A DNA stretch of 36,248 nt from Bacteroidales bacterium. Lineage in GTDB: Bacteria; Bacteroidota; Bacteroidia; Bacteroidales; UBA932. The position numbers were made by a program, and so were the translations under genes. Where the stretch lies: NCBI GenBank assembly GCA_017960585.1, contig JAGCYX010000064.1, positions 1-36,248 on the forward strand, in the 5' to 3' direction. Numbering within the stretch: position 1 is the first letter of the stretch; every line of letters begins with the position of its first letter. Positions 1 through 9,700 of this stretch are shown here, piece after piece. The notes below the pieces were generated by a model. The model had not been told where the DNA came from. It did not search any database and worked only from the letters and a program-made list of their open reading frames with translations.

Positions 1-21
1 ATTAACATTTAATAGTCTTAA

Positions 22-1026
<1,005 letters not shown>

Positions 1027-1050
1027 TCCGGAGTCCAAAGACTTTTTTGC

Positions 1051-1079
1051 AAAGGATGGCAGGAATCTGCCATCCTTTT
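1051..1079 (+). terminator. Rho-independent terminator after gap
   Basis: A perfect 12-bp inverted repeat, AAAGGATGGCAG and CTGCCATCCTTT, is separated by the tetraloop GAAT and ends in a short T run. It begins 25 bp after the gap stop codon. Confidence 0.85.
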
Positions 1080-1081
1080 GT

Positions 1082-1089
1082 TATCTTTG
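1082..1089 (+). promoter_or_regulatory. Bacteroidota -7 box for the peptidase-pssA-rlmI unit
   Basis: TATCTTTG matches the TAnnTTTG -7 consensus of Bacteroidota housekeeping promoters. It follows the gap terminator directly and lies 30 bp before the next start codon. No convincing -33 TTTG is present at the usual spacing. Confidence 0.6.
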
Positions 1090-1119
1090 CATGACTGAAA
1101 CCAATAATTCAAGATAACA

Positions 1120-2307
1120 ATGAAAAGAATCCTCCTCATCTCCGCCGCATTGCTGTGCCTGTGCGCTTCCGCATCCGCCCAGCAGCGTCCGGCTCCGAGT
1201 CTCCCCGAATTCCAGTTCACGACGGTCAAGGCCGCGCCGATCACCTCCATCAAGAACCAGGCGAGCAGCGGTACCTGCTGGTCCTTCTCGGCCATCAGCT
1301 TCCTGGAGTCCGAGGCCATCCGGCTCTGCAACATCCAGGACGAGGCGAAGTATCCTGATTTCTCCGAATTCTACGTGGTCTCCACCTCCTACAAGGAGCG
1401 TGCGGAGAAGTATATCCGCCTGGATGGCAAGCTTGGCTTCAGCGCCGGTTCCGGCGCCGGCGACGTGTTCGACGTCGTGCGCAACCACGGCATCGTGCCG
1501 AATGCCGAGATGACCGGTATGAATTACGGCAGCGAGCTGCCGCAGCAGTCCGAGATGGACGCCGTCCTGCTCAACTACGTGGAGGCCGTGTCCAAGACCC
1601 GCGGCAAGCTTTCCACCGCCTGGAAGCGCGGTTTCGACGCCGTGGTGGACGAGTACCTGGGCAAGGCCCCGGAGACCTTCGTGGTGGACGGCAAGACCTA
1701 CACGCCGGCTTCCTACCGCGACGCGATGAAGATCAATCCTGACGATTACGTGGAGCTGACTTCGTTCACGCACCACCCGTTCTATACCTGGTTCGCCCTG
1801 GAGGTCTGCGACAACTGGCGCGGCTCCCAGTCCTACAACGTCCCGATCGACGAGCTGATGGCCGTCCTCGACAATGCTCTGGAGAACGGTTATACCGTCT
1901 GCTGGGGCGCTGACGTGAGCCATCCGGGCTTCACCCGCAACGGCCTCGCCATCCTGATCGACGAGCAGGCCACCGCGGCCGGTTCCGACCAGGAGCGCTG
2001 GGTCGGCAGGGAGGAAGGCAAGCCCGCTCCCATCAAGATCGTCGAGGGCAACCCGACGCAGGAGTCCCGCCAGTTCGAGTTCGACAACAAGACCATGACC
2101 GACGACCACGGCATGCACATCTTCGGCATCGCCAAGGACCAGGACGGCAAGAAGTACTACATGGTCAAGAACTCCTGGGGCGTCACGGGCATGTACGACG
2201 GCATCTGGTATGCCACCGAGGCCTTCATGAGGGCGCAGACCCTGGATATCACCGTCCATAAGTCCGCGCTGACCCCGGCCCTGAAGAAGAAGCTCGGCGT
2301 GAAGTAA
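1120..2307 (+). CDS. Secreted C1-family cysteine peptidase (PepC/bleomycin hydrolase-like)
   Basis: This is a papain-fold cysteine peptidase of the C1B (aminopeptidase C) type, and it carries an export signal. Residues 1-20 form a signal peptide with cleavage near ASA-QQ. The oxyanion-hole Gln47 (IKNQ) and catalytic Cys53 (GTCWSF) are followed by the His of DHGM (residue 330) and the Asn of NSWG (residue 351), so the triad is complete. Classical PepC and bleomycin hydrolase are cytoplasmic, whereas the Bacteroidota relatives are usually exported, so a role in peptide scavenging in the periplasm or at the surface is inferred. The TAATG junction overlaps pssA by one base, implying translational coupling. 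Confidence 0.9.
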   Translation: MKRILLISAALLCLCASASAQQRPAPSLPEFQFTTVKAAPITSIKNQASSGTCWSFSAISFLESEAIRLCNIQDEAKYPDFSEFYVVSTSYKERAEKYIRLDGKLGFSAGSGAGDVFDVVRNHGIVPNAEMTGMNYGSELPQQSEMDAVLLNYVEAVSKTRGKLSTAWKRGFDAVVDEYLGKAPETFVVDGKTYTPASYRDAMKINPDDYVELTSFTHHPFYTWFALEVCDNWRGSQSYNVPIDELMAVLDNALENGYTVCWGADVSHPGFTRNGLAILIDEQATAAGSDQERWVGREEGKPAPIKIVEGNPTQESRQFEFDNKTMTDDHGMHIFGIAKDQDGKKYYMVKNSWGVTGMYDGIWYATEAFMRAQTLDITVHKSALTPALKKKLGVK

Positions 2308-3026
2308 TGTCGCTTCGGAAGCATATTCCCAATACGATCACTTCGTTGAATCTGCTCTGCGGACTCGCCGGAGTGGTCTTCACCTTACTTCACCGGCTGG
2401 ACATCGCGTTCTTCTGCATGCTGGCGGCATCCGTCTTCGATTTTCTGGACGGACTGGCTGCCCGTGCGCTGGGCGCTTATTCCGATATGGGCAAGGAGCT
2501 GGATTCGCTCTGCGACCTGGTCAGCTTTGGCTTCCTGCCGTCGCTGATGCTCTGTGTCTTGATGCAGCTTTACCGTTTCGACGGGAGCCCGCTGTGCTGG
2601 TTCCCGCTGGCCTTGACGTTGTTCAGTGCGCTGCGTCTGGCGAAGTTCAACGTGGACCCGCGCCAGAGTTCCGGTTTCCTGGGCCTGCCCACGCCGGCCG
2701 CGGCGTTGCTCTGCGGGGCCCTGTGCTGCTATTGCTGCCACACGCCGCTCGAGTTCCTGTCCACCTGGGTGTCCGGCCCCGTGTTCATCCCGCTGCTTAC
2801 GATCATTCTCTGCATCCTGATGGTGAGCGAGGTCCCGATGTTCTCGCTCAAGATGCACCGGGACGATCCCCGTACGCTGCAGGTCAAGCGCTGGACGCTG
2901 GTCGCCTTCTTCGTGGCGTCAGCGGCCTTCTGCCTGCTGTTCGGCCATCACTGGTCGCTGACCGTGGTGCTGGGCCTGCTGTTCTATATCCTGAACAACC
3001 TGGTTTACGCTTTATTCAAGTTATGA
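2307..3026 (+). CDS. pssA: CDP-diacylglycerol-serine O-phosphatidyltransferase
   Basis: This inner-membrane enzyme joins serine to CDP-diacylglycerol to make phosphatidylserine, the precursor of phosphatidylethanolamine. The full CDP-alcohol phosphotransferase signature D-x2-D-G-x2-A-R-x8-G-x3-D-x3-D is present with Asp45, Asp48, Gly49, Arg53, Gly62, Asp66 and Asp70. The remainder is a series of hydrophobic helices, and 239 residues fits the Bacteroidota PssA type. It overlaps the upstream peptidase by 1 bp and the downstream lipoprotein by an ATGA junction, so these three genes are surely co-transcribed. Other CDP-alcohol phosphotransferases share the motif; the serine specificity rests on overall similarity. 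Confidence 0.9.
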   Translation: MSLRKHIPNTITSLNLLCGLAGVVFTLLHRLDIAFFCMLAASVFDFLDGLAARALGAYSDMGKELDSLCDLVSFGFLPSLMLCVLMQLYRFDGSPLCWFPLALTLFSALRLAKFNVDPRQSSGFLGLPTPAAALLCGALCCYCCHTPLEFLSTWVSGPVFIPLLTIILCILMVSEVPMFSLKMHRDDPRTLQVKRWTLVAFFVASAAFCLLFGHHWSLTVVLGLLFYILNNLVYALFKL

Positions 3027-4120
3027 GTTACAAGCCGCTCCTGCTGTGCCTTCTTCTGTTGCTGCCCGCCGCCTGCAAGCGGCAGGTGGAGGAGGGGCGC
3101 CCCACCATACCACTGGTGCGGGAGATCCTCTCGGACCGTTCTGATGCGCGTGCTCAGCTCCTGCGTGGACGCAAGCCCGCTTCGCAGTCGGACATCACCC
3201 TGATCGGCTCCGAGTTCGCGTGCGACCGGCTGGCGGAGCAGCTTTCGTTCCGTGACGTGCAGGACAACGTGGATGCTAGCCGGACGATGGACGGACTGCC
3301 GGATTTCGCCGGCGAGACCTTCGTCTGCGTGGAGGATGTGGTTCCGTATGCCGAGATCCTGAAGCGCGACGGGGAAGAGGCGCTGCGCGAGCAGACGCTG
3401 CTGCGTGTGCTGGCCGCCCTGGACACGGTGGCGCACATCAGCCCCTACGACATGGAGGGTCTGTCCGTCAAGCCGACCTCGAAGATGGTGATCCTGGCGG
3501 ATCCGTATCTGAGCGAGTATGGCGGCTTCGACGTGGATACGCTGTTCCGTTCGACGCAGTGCAAGGTGCCGGTGTTCATCCCGATTGAGCGGATGATCGA
3601 CCAGGCCTTCGAGCTGGCCGGCCGCTGGGACCTGTCCGTGGGCATCATCTGTGCGCCGCAGTACGATTCAACGGGGATTTACGAGCGGGTGTTCGCCCGC
3701 AAGGCCGCGGAGCGCGGCAGTAAGGGAGCCAGCGTCGTGGTCATGGGCACGGAGCGGCGCGATAGCGTGCTGCACAGTTTCCTGGACAGCTATCAGGCGG
3801 CCGGGCACGTGAAGCCGCTGGACGCCATCCTGGTGGATGATCTGTCCGTCAGTACGGATTCGCTGAAGATCGAGCTGGCGGAGATCGTGTCCGTGATGAA
3901 CGAGAGTTCGATGACGCTCGGGCGTCTGGTTTCGCGCAATTTCTTCTTTGTCGACCCCTTCGAGACGGTGTCGGCCCAGTGTTTCAATTATTTGCGGGAG
4001 AACAACCTGTTCACCCACAATATCGCCAAACCCCAGGTGACGGTGTACCGTCCGGTCCGCAGGCCGGATTCCGAGGACGGTTCGATCATCCTGATACCCG
4101 GTTCTTATGTACAAAATTAG
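3023..4120 (+). CDS. Unknown lipoprotein
   Basis: I do not recognise a functional family here. The 365-residue protein starts with a short basic N-terminus, a Leu-rich core and a lipobox ending at Cys18 (LLPAAC), so it should be a lipoprotein. The body is a mixed alpha/beta sequence. A segment around residues 210-275 has the strand/helix rhythm of a periplasmic-binding or receiver-like fold, but no motif confirms this. The start at 3023 was chosen because it gives the lipoprotein signal and an ATGA overlap with pssA. The reading frame is open further upstream inside pssA, but that extension has no plausible start. It overlaps the next gene by 14 bp. Confidence 0.8.
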   Translation: MSYKPLLLCLLLLLPAACKRQVEEGRPTIPLVREILSDRSDARAQLLRGRKPASQSDITLIGSEFACDRLAEQLSFRDVQDNVDASRTMDGLPDFAGETFVCVEDVVPYAEILKRDGEEALREQTLLRVLAALDTVAHISPYDMEGLSVKPTSKMVILADPYLSEYGGFDVDTLFRSTQCKVPVFIPIERMIDQAFELAGRWDLSVGIICAPQYDSTGIYERVFARKAAERGSKGASVVVMGTERRDSVLHSFLDSYQAAGHVKPLDAILVDDLSVSTDSLKIELAEIVSVMNESSMTLGRLVSRNFFFVDPFETVSAQCFNYLRENNLFTHNIAKPQVTVYRPVRRPDSEDGSIILIPGSYVQN

Positions 4121-4862
4121 CATTCTGCCAGAAGAAATAGAGAAAATGCCGCTGGGGTCTTTCCCCGGCAAGATTCATGTCATTGACAAGACCGGCCTCG
4201 ACTTCGTGCGGGCGATCGCCTATCTGGGCACGCAGCGGGTCATCGGTTTCGACACGGAGACGCGTCCGGTGTTCTCGCCGGGACAGCGTCACCACCACGT
4301 GGCGCTCCTGCAGCTGTCCGGGGGTGGAAAGGCGTATCTGTTCCGGGTCGGGACGATGGGCATGAGCAAGTTGCTGTGTGCGCTGATGTCGAATCCGCGT
4401 ATCATCAAGGTCGGAGCAGCCGTGCACGATGATGTGCGCGGGCTGCAGTATTACCGGAAGTTCGATGCGAAGGGGTTCGTGGATCTGCAGCAGATCGCGT
4501 ATGAGTGGGGGATCCGGGACAAGAGCGTGAAGAAGATGGCGGCGAATATCCTGGGCGTGCGGATTTCGAAGTCGCAGCAGTTGTCGAACTGGGAGGCGGA
4601 GGAGCTTTCCGGGGCGCAGCAGTTGTATGCGGCGACGGATGCCTGGGTGTGTCGGGAGATGTATCTGAAGCTGCTGCAGTCGGAGAAGCATCCGCTGACG
4701 CCGGAGGAACTGAATCCGCCGCAGCCGCAGCCTGCGCAGCCGCCGAAGGTGGAGGCGGCGCCGGCCGAAGAGGACAAACCGAAGGCGAAGAAGCGCCGTC
4801 GCCGTCATCGCAGCAAGTCGAAGAAATCGCAGGCGGAGCAGCCGCAAGTAGATAATGGTTAA
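4107..4862 (+). CDS. 3'-5' exonuclease, RNase D-like DEDDy family
   Basis: This is a predicted cytoplasmic 3'-5' exonuclease on RNA or DNA. Exo I is seen as GFDTET (Asp49, Glu51), Exo II as VGAAVHDD (Asp108/Asp109) and Exo III as YAATDAW (Tyr174, Asp178), the DEDDy pattern of RNase D and WRN-type nucleases. After residue 195 there is a Pro/Gln-rich stretch followed by a highly basic tail (KKRRRRHRSK), which could bind nucleic acid. There is no HRDC domain, so it is shorter than true RNase D. It overlaps its upstream neighbour by 14 bp and rlmI by 8 bp. Its position beside an rRNA methyltransferase fits a role in RNA maturation, but that is inference. Confidence 0.88.
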   Translation: MYKISILPEEIEKMPLGSFPGKIHVIDKTGLDFVRAIAYLGTQRVIGFDTETRPVFSPGQRHHHVALLQLSGGGKAYLFRVGTMGMSKLLCALMSNPRIIKVGAAVHDDVRGLQYYRKFDAKGFVDLQQIAYEWGIRDKSVKKMAANILGVRISKSQQLSNWEAEELSGAQQLYAATDAWVCREMYLKLLQSEKHPLTPEELNPPQPQPAQPPKVEAAPAEEDKPKAKKRRRRHRSKSKKSQAEQPQVDNG

Positions 4863-6186
4863 GGTTTTTCTGAAGCGGGGGCGCGACGAGTCGTTGCGCC
4901 GCTTCCATCCGTGGGTGTTCAGCGGGGCGGTGGCCCAGGTGCAGGGTTCGCCCGCCGAGGGTGACATCGTCGGCGTCTACAGCGCCGAGGGGCAGTTCCT
5001 GGCTTCCGGCCACTGGCAGATCGGCTCCATCGCCGTCCGCATCCTGTCTTTCGACGCCGATCCCACCGCACCCGACTTCTGGATCAACTCCATCTCCCGC
5101 GCACTCGCCGTCCGCGAAGCTGTCGGTTTGTTTTCGGCGTCGCCCAGCAAGGACGCTCTCCGACAAAACTTCGCGCTGCGCGCTCATCCCTCCCAGCCTG
5201 ACGGCTGGGCCCCTCCCGTTCACGAGGCCACGGGCGGCCACGGTTTTGCTGGAGAGGTCCTTGCTGGGGCTCCGAATGAACAGAATACAAACTGCTTCCG
5301 GTTGATACACGGAGAGGGAGATGGCCTGCCGGGGTTGATCGTGGACTGGTACGACGGGGTGTGCGTGATGCAGGCACACTCGGTGGGTATGTTCCGCTCG
5401 AAGGGACAGATCTGTGAGGCGCTGAAGGCCGTGTTCGGCGAGTGCCTGAAGGCGGTCTACGACAAGAGTTCAGGGACGGCGCCGTTCAAGGCCGGACTTG
5501 ACCTGGTGGACGGTTACCTGTACCGGGCCCCGGGCTTCGAGGCGTCGGAGACGGTGGTGCTGGAGAACGGCCGCAAGTTCCTGGTGAACTGGGAGGAAGG
5601 GCAGAAGACCGGTTTCTTCCTGGATCAGCGGGACAACCGGGCGCTGGTGGGCAAGTATGCCGCCGGGCGCCGCGTTCTTAACCTGTTCTGCTATACCGGC
5701 GGGTTCAGCATCTATGCGCAGACGGCAGGCGCCGAACTGGTGGATTCCGTCGATTCCTCCGCCAAGGCCATCTCGCTGGTAGAGCGAAATTTACAGTTGA
5801 ATTCCGGGGATGCGGAGGTGCACAATTATTGTGAGGATGCGATCGACTTCCTCCATAAGATTCCGGAGGGGAAATACGACCTGATGATCGTGGACCCGCC
5901 GGCATTCGCGAAGCACCGCGGCGCGCTCCACAATGCACTGCGCGCGTACCAGCGGCTGAACGCCGCGGCCATCGAGAAGGTGGCGCCGGGCGGCCTGGTA
6001 TTCACCTTCAGCTGCTCGCAGGTCGTGGACAAGATTACCTTTGCGAACACCGTGTTTTCCGCCGCCGCCCAGACGGGCCGGAGCGTGCGTATCCTCGACC
6101 GGCTGTGCCAGGGCGCCGACCATCCGGTCAGCATCTATCATCCCGAAGGGGAGTACCTCAAGGGATTGCTGCTGTACGTAGAATAA
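4855..6186 (+). CDS. rlmI: Class I SAM-dependent rRNA methyltransferase (RlmI-like) with in-frame insert
   Basis: This is a predicted 23S rRNA cytosine-5 methyltransferase. The N-terminus (about residues 3-80) is PUA-like, RNA-binding. The Rossmann domain shows motif I around LNLFCYTGGFS, the DPP motif at Asp347, and a SCS motif with a candidate catalytic Cys387. The 443 residues exceed the usual 390-400. The excess lies at about residues 92-143, between AVREAVGL and TNCFRLIHGEGDG, which are adjacent in ordinary family members. This extra stretch coincides with a large inverted repeat in the DNA (5126-5292) and has a low-complexity, unfamily-like sequence. The reading frame is intact, so the protein is probably made with an added surface loop. 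The target nucleotide cannot be read from sequence. Confidence 0.9.
   Translation: MVKVFLKRGRDESLRRFHPWVFSGAVAQVQGSPAEGDIVGVYSAEGQFLASGHWQIGSIAVRILSFDADPTAPDFWINSISRALAVREAVGLFSASPSKDALRQNFALRAHPSQPDGWAPPVHEATGGHGFAGEVLAGAPNEQNTNCFRLIHGEGDGLPGLIVDWYDGVCVMQAHSVGMFRSKGQICEALKAVFGECLKAVYDKSSGTAPFKAGLDLVDGYLYRAPGFEASETVVLENGRKFLVNWEEGQKTGFFLDQRDNRALVGKYAAGRRVLNLFCYTGGFSIYAQTAGAELVDSVDSSAKAISLVERNLQLNSGDAEVHNYCEDAIDFLHKIPEGKYDLMIVDPPAFAKHRGALHNALRAYQRLNAAAIEKVAPGGLVFTFSCSQVVDKITFANTVFSAAAQTGRSVRILDRLCQGADHPVSIYHPEGEYLKGLLLYVE
5126..5292. repeat. Palindromic element inside rlmI, read in frame
   Basis: The core arms are 5143-5169 (starting CCCAGCAAGGAC) and 5243-5268 (ending GTCCTTGCTGGG). They pair over about 26 bp with one bulged base and a two-base mismatch. 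Weaker pairing extends outward to GTTTGT at 5126 and ACAAAC at 5287-5292. A perfect inner hairpin, CCCAGCC-TGAC-GGCTGGG, lies at 5192-5209. The element has no stop codon in the rlmI frame and coincides with the extra residues in RlmI. Confidence 0.75.
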
Positions 6187-6189
6187 TCC

Positions 6190-6206
6190 GCTGCCTTTCC
6201 GGCAGC
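6190..6206 (+). terminator. Possible weak hairpin between rlmI and the GH2 gene
   Basis: GCTGCC and GGCAGC pair across the loop TTTCC just after the rlmI stop codon. No T run follows, so it may be an attenuator or mRNA 3' stabiliser rather than a true terminator. Confidence 0.3.
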
Positions 6207-6220
6207 CCTGCCACATAACG

Positions 6221-9200
6221 ATGAAACACCGAATCCTCCTGCTTGCCGGTGTCGTCCTGCTGGGCGCCTGCGCCCGGCCGGCACAACCGGAATCGTCTGC
6301 GTACTACACCCGCGGCATCGGCGTCTATCCCGGCGATCCGGCCGAATACACCGGACCGGAACTCGTTCCGGCGGGTGACGAGTACCGCAACCTGGCGCTG
6401 CACCGCGTGGCGCGCCATTCTTCCAGTTATGTTTACAACCTGACCGCGCAGCTGGTGACCGACGGCGTCGTGGAGCTGCGGCGGCCGTACCGGATGGCGC
6501 TGGAAACGCAGGCCGGGCCCGTGGCCAAGCGGGACCGGGAGAAGGTTTTCGACCGGAACAGCTGGACTTCTGTCAGCGTGCCGGGCGGGGAAGGTGCGGC
6601 GCTGACGCTGCGCCTGCTGGACGGGACCTTGACGGCGGACCGCGTGACGCTGACGGGCTGGGCCGAGGGGAAGCAGGCGCCGGGGCCTTGCCTGGTGTCG
6701 GTGGAAGTGTCGCCGGACGGGCGGAACTGGACGGCGCTGCGGCCGCTGCGCGAAGAGAACTTCCCGGGGGGACCGCTCGCGCGGGCCTACGACGGGGACC
6801 GCGTGCGCAATTTCTATTGGATCTTCGACTTGCCGGCCGTGCCGATGGCGGCGCTGCGTGTGCGTATGGACGCTCCGCAGGTGGACCGCTGGGAGGTCCA
6901 GCGGATGGACTTCTCGCTGGGCGGCGAGCCGGTGCCGGTGCTCCCGTCGGAACGCTTCTGCAGTGCGTGGATGAGCGAAGGCGTTGAGGAAGAATGGGTG
7001 TGCGTGGACCTGGGCGCTTCGGCGACGTTCGACCGCGTGCAGCTGCACTGGATCGAGCGGCCGGAAGGGGGCGTACTGGAGAGTTCCACGGACGGGAAAC
7101 GCTGGAAACGCCTGGCGGAACTGTCCTCGGTGGGGCCGTCCGACGAGTGCCTGTCCGTGCGGGGACGCGGCCGCTATGTGCGTCTGTCTGATCTGCATAC
7201 TTCTCCCGGCAATTCAATCATTCTCAGTGAGATGGAGGTGTTCGGCCGAGGAGGCGTCGTGCCGCAGGCCCGGGAGAACTGGGTGCTGAAGCGGGCGAGC
7301 GAGGTGGCGGAGACGGGGGAGACCCTGTCCACCGTCGCTTATGTCCCCGACGGCTGGCTGCCGGCCACCGTGCCCGGGACGGTGCTGACCTCGTACTATA
7401 ATGCGGGAGCGGTGCCCGATCTGCGCTATGACGACGATCAGTTGCAGATTTCGGAGTCGTATTTCCTGGACGATTTCTGGTACCGTCACGAATTCGAAGT
7501 GCCGTCCGACTGGGCCGGACGCGAGGTGCTGCTGCATTTCGACGGCATCAACTGGAAGGCGGAAGTCTATGTGAACGGCACTTCCGTCGGGCGCATCGAC
7601 GGGGCCTTCACCCGGGCGTGTTTCGACGTGACGAAACTGCTTCAGCCGGGCAGCAATGCGCTGGCTGTGAAGATTATTCGTAACGACCATCCGGGTATTG
7701 TCAAGGAGCAGGACCGCATTACTGCCGACCTGAACGGCGGCGTGCTGGGGGCGGACAATCCCACGATGCATTGCTCCATCGGCTGGGACTGGATTCCGAC
7801 GGTCCGCGGCCGCAACATCGGCATCTGGAATGACGTGCGGCTGAGCGCGCACGCGGGCGGCGTCACGGTCGACGACGTGTTCGTGGACACCGACCTGCCG
7901 CTGCCGGCGACGGATTACGCCCTGCTGCGGCCGGTGGTTACGCTGACCAATCACAGTGAAACTGCCCGCGAGGCGGCGGTGGAGCTTCGTTACGGGGACC
8001 TGCTGATCTCCGGGACGGCCAGCCTGGCGCCCGGCCAGACCCGCGACCTGTCCCTGCCGGAGACGCGCCTGGAAGCACCCGAGCTCTGGTGGCCCGCCGG
8101 CTACGGCGAACAGCATCTCTACGATGTGGAGACGACCGTCCGCGTGGACGGCGCCGTCTCGGACACGAAGCGGCAGCAATCCGGCGTGCGCGAGATGTCC
8201 TATACGATGGACGGCGGCGTGCTGGATTTCTATGTCAACGGCCGCCGCCTGATCGGCAACGGCGGCAACTGGGGCTTCCCGGAGATCAACCTGAACTACC
8301 GGGCCCGCGAATATGACATCGCCGTGGCCTACCACGCTGACATGCATTTCACGATGATCCGCAATTGGGTCGGCCAGACCGGCGACGAGGCCTTCTGGGA
8401 GGCCTGCGACCGCCACGGCGTGATGGTCTGGCAGGACTTCTGGCTGGCCAACCCGGCCGACGGCCCGGAGCCGGACGACGAGGCGATGTTCCTCGCGAAC
8501 GCCGAGGACTACCTGCGCAAAATCCGACACCATCCCTGCCTGGCGCTCTACTGCGGACGCAACGAAGGCAATCCGCCGGCGACGCTGGACGCCGGTCTGG
8601 CGGACCTGGTTGCGCGCCTGCATCCGGGCCTGCATTACATCCCGCATTCCGCCACGGGTCCCGTGAGCGGGAACGGCCCCTACCGGGCGTTGCCGCCGGC
8701 GGAGTATTTCGCGCTGGAGCGCGGCCGGGACCGCTTCCACAGCGAACGGGGCATGCCCAACGTGCCGACCCTCGAGAGCCTGGAGCGCATGCTCCGGCCG
8801 GAGCACCGCTGGCCGCAGGACGACGTCTGGGGCATGCACGACTATGCCCTGGAGAGCGCCCAGAGCGCGGCGACCTTCAACGGGATGGTGGAGCATGCCT
8901 TCGGGCAGCCGCGTGACCTGGAGGAATTCTCCCGCTGGGCGCAGTGGATCGACTACGACGGCTACCGGGCGATGTTCGAGTCGCGCAGCGCGGAGCGCAA
9001 GGGCCTGCTGATCTGGATGAGCCACAGCTGCTGGCCTTCGATGGTTTGGCAGACCTACGATTACTATTTCGCCCCCACGGCGGCCTATTTCGGCGCCAAG
9101 AAGGGGAGCGCCCCCGTCCGCATCCAGTGGAATCCGGTCGCGGGCTGCGTGGAAGTGGTGAACAACAACGCCGGCGACCTTTCCGGCCTGACGGCTATGG

Positions 9201-9700
9201 TGGTGTCAGCGGCCCTGGACGGTACGGTGCTCCGCGAGGAACGCGCCTCGCTGGACGCGCCGGAGGATACGACGATCCCGTTGTCGCTTCAGAACGTCAT
9301 TCCCGACCCGATCGGGAATCTGTTCCTCCTCCGCCTGCGCCTGCTGCAAGGAGAGACGGAACTGGCCGACAACTTCTATGTGCTGAATCCTGCCGATCCG
9401 GGTAATCTTCAGGCCTTGAGGCAGTTGCCTGCTGCGAAAGTGGACTTCCGGACGGAATGGCGGCGCGAGGGTGACGACTGGGTGGGCTCCGCCACGTTGG
9501 AAAACAATTCCCGGACGCCGGCGCTGATGCTCCGGCTCAACGTCGTGGGCGAACGCAGCGGGGAACAGATCCTGCCGGTCTTCTACGAAGACAACTGGAT
9601 CTCGCTGCTGCCGGGTGAGCGCAAGGTGCTAAGCGTCACGCTGTCGGACGCCGACACGCGCGGAGAACGCCCGGTCCTCCGCCTGCTTCCGACGCTTTAA
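6221..9700 (+). CDS. Glycoside hydrolase family 2 lipoprotein (exo-glucosaminidase/mannosidase-like) with discoidin domain
   Basis: This 1159-residue lipoprotein (lipobox LLGAC, Cys17) is a predicted exo-acting glycosidase at the cell envelope. The N-terminal 340 residues contain discoidin-like (F5/8 type C) sequence, clearest at about 243-340, which should bind carbohydrate. From about 355 come the GH2 sugar-binding jelly roll, an Ig-like domain, and a TIM barrel at about 665-980. The acid/base candidate is Glu782 in GRNEGNPP and the nucleophile candidate Glu842 in HSERGMPN. The two C-terminal Ig-like domains resemble exo-beta-D-glucosaminidase (CsxA) and mannosidase-type GH2 enzymes more than LacZ; the substrate is not settled. 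No SusC/D genes are nearby, so it is an isolated carbohydrate gene. Its last 4 bp overlap the convergent ispG. Confidence 0.9.
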   Translation: MKHRILLLAGVVLLGACARPAQPESSAYYTRGIGVYPGDPAEYTGPELVPAGDEYRNLALHRVARHSSSYVYNLTAQLVTDGVVELRRPYRMALETQAGPVAKRDREKVFDRNSWTSVSVPGGEGAALTLRLLDGTLTADRVTLTGWAEGKQAPGPCLVSVEVSPDGRNWTALRPLREENFPGGPLARAYDGDRVRNFYWIFDLPAVPMAALRVRMDAPQVDRWEVQRMDFSLGGEPVPVLPSERFCSAWMSEGVEEEWVCVDLGASATFDRVQLHWIERPEGGVLESSTDGKRWKRLAELSSVGPSDECLSVRGRGRYVRLSDLHTSPGNSIILSEMEVFGRGGVVPQARENWVLKRASEVAETGETLSTVAYVPDGWLPATVPGTVLTSYYNAGAVPDLRYDDDQLQISESYFLDDFWYRHEFEVPSDWAGREVLLHFDGINWKAEVYVNGTSVGRIDGAFTRACFDVTKLLQPGSNALAVKIIRNDHPGIVKEQDRITADLNGGVLGADNPTMHCSIGWDWIPTVRGRNIGIWNDVRLSAHAGGVTVDDVFVDTDLPLPATDYALLRPVVTLTNHSETAREAAVELRYGDLLISGTASLAPGQTRDLSLPETRLEAPELWWPAGYGEQHLYDVETTVRVDGAVSDTKRQQSGVREMSYTMDGGVLDFYVNGRRLIGNGGNWGFPEINLNYRAREYDIAVAYHADMHFTMIRNWVGQTGDEAFWEACDRHGVMVWQDFWLANPADGPEPDDEAMFLANAEDYLRKIRHHPCLALYCGRNEGNPPATLDAGLADLVARLHPGLHYIPHSATGPVSGNGPYRALPPAEYFALERGRDRFHSERGMPNVPTLESLERMLRPEHRWPQDDVWGMHDYALESAQSAATFNGMVEHAFGQPRDLEEFSRWAQWIDYDGYRAMFESRSAERKGLLIWMSHSCWPSMVWQTYDYYFAPTAAYFGAKKGSAPVRIQWNPVAGCVEVVNNNAGDLSGLTAMVVSAALDGTVLREERASLDAPEDTTIPLSLQNVIPDPIGNLFLLRLRLLQGETELADNFYVLNPADPGNLQALRQLPAAKVDFRTEWRREGDDWVGSATLENNSRTPALMLRLNVVGERSGEQILPVFYEDNWISLLPGERKVLSVTLSDADTRGERPVLRLLPTL

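Noticed and set aside
1081-2259. 392-codon minus-strand open frame opposite the C1 peptidase
   Set aside because: Shadow produced by codon bias; the plus-strand gene has an intact catalytic triad and signal peptide.
2594-3022. N-terminal extension of the unknown lipoprotein gene into pssA
   Set aside because: The extension lies wholly inside pssA in another frame and would remove the lipoprotein signal; the ATG at 3023 gives an ATGA overlap and a lipobox.
5126-5292. Frameshift or pseudogene explanation for the unusual rlmI segment
   Set aside because: The frame is continuous and family motifs resume in the same frame on both sides, so an in-frame insertion is simpler.
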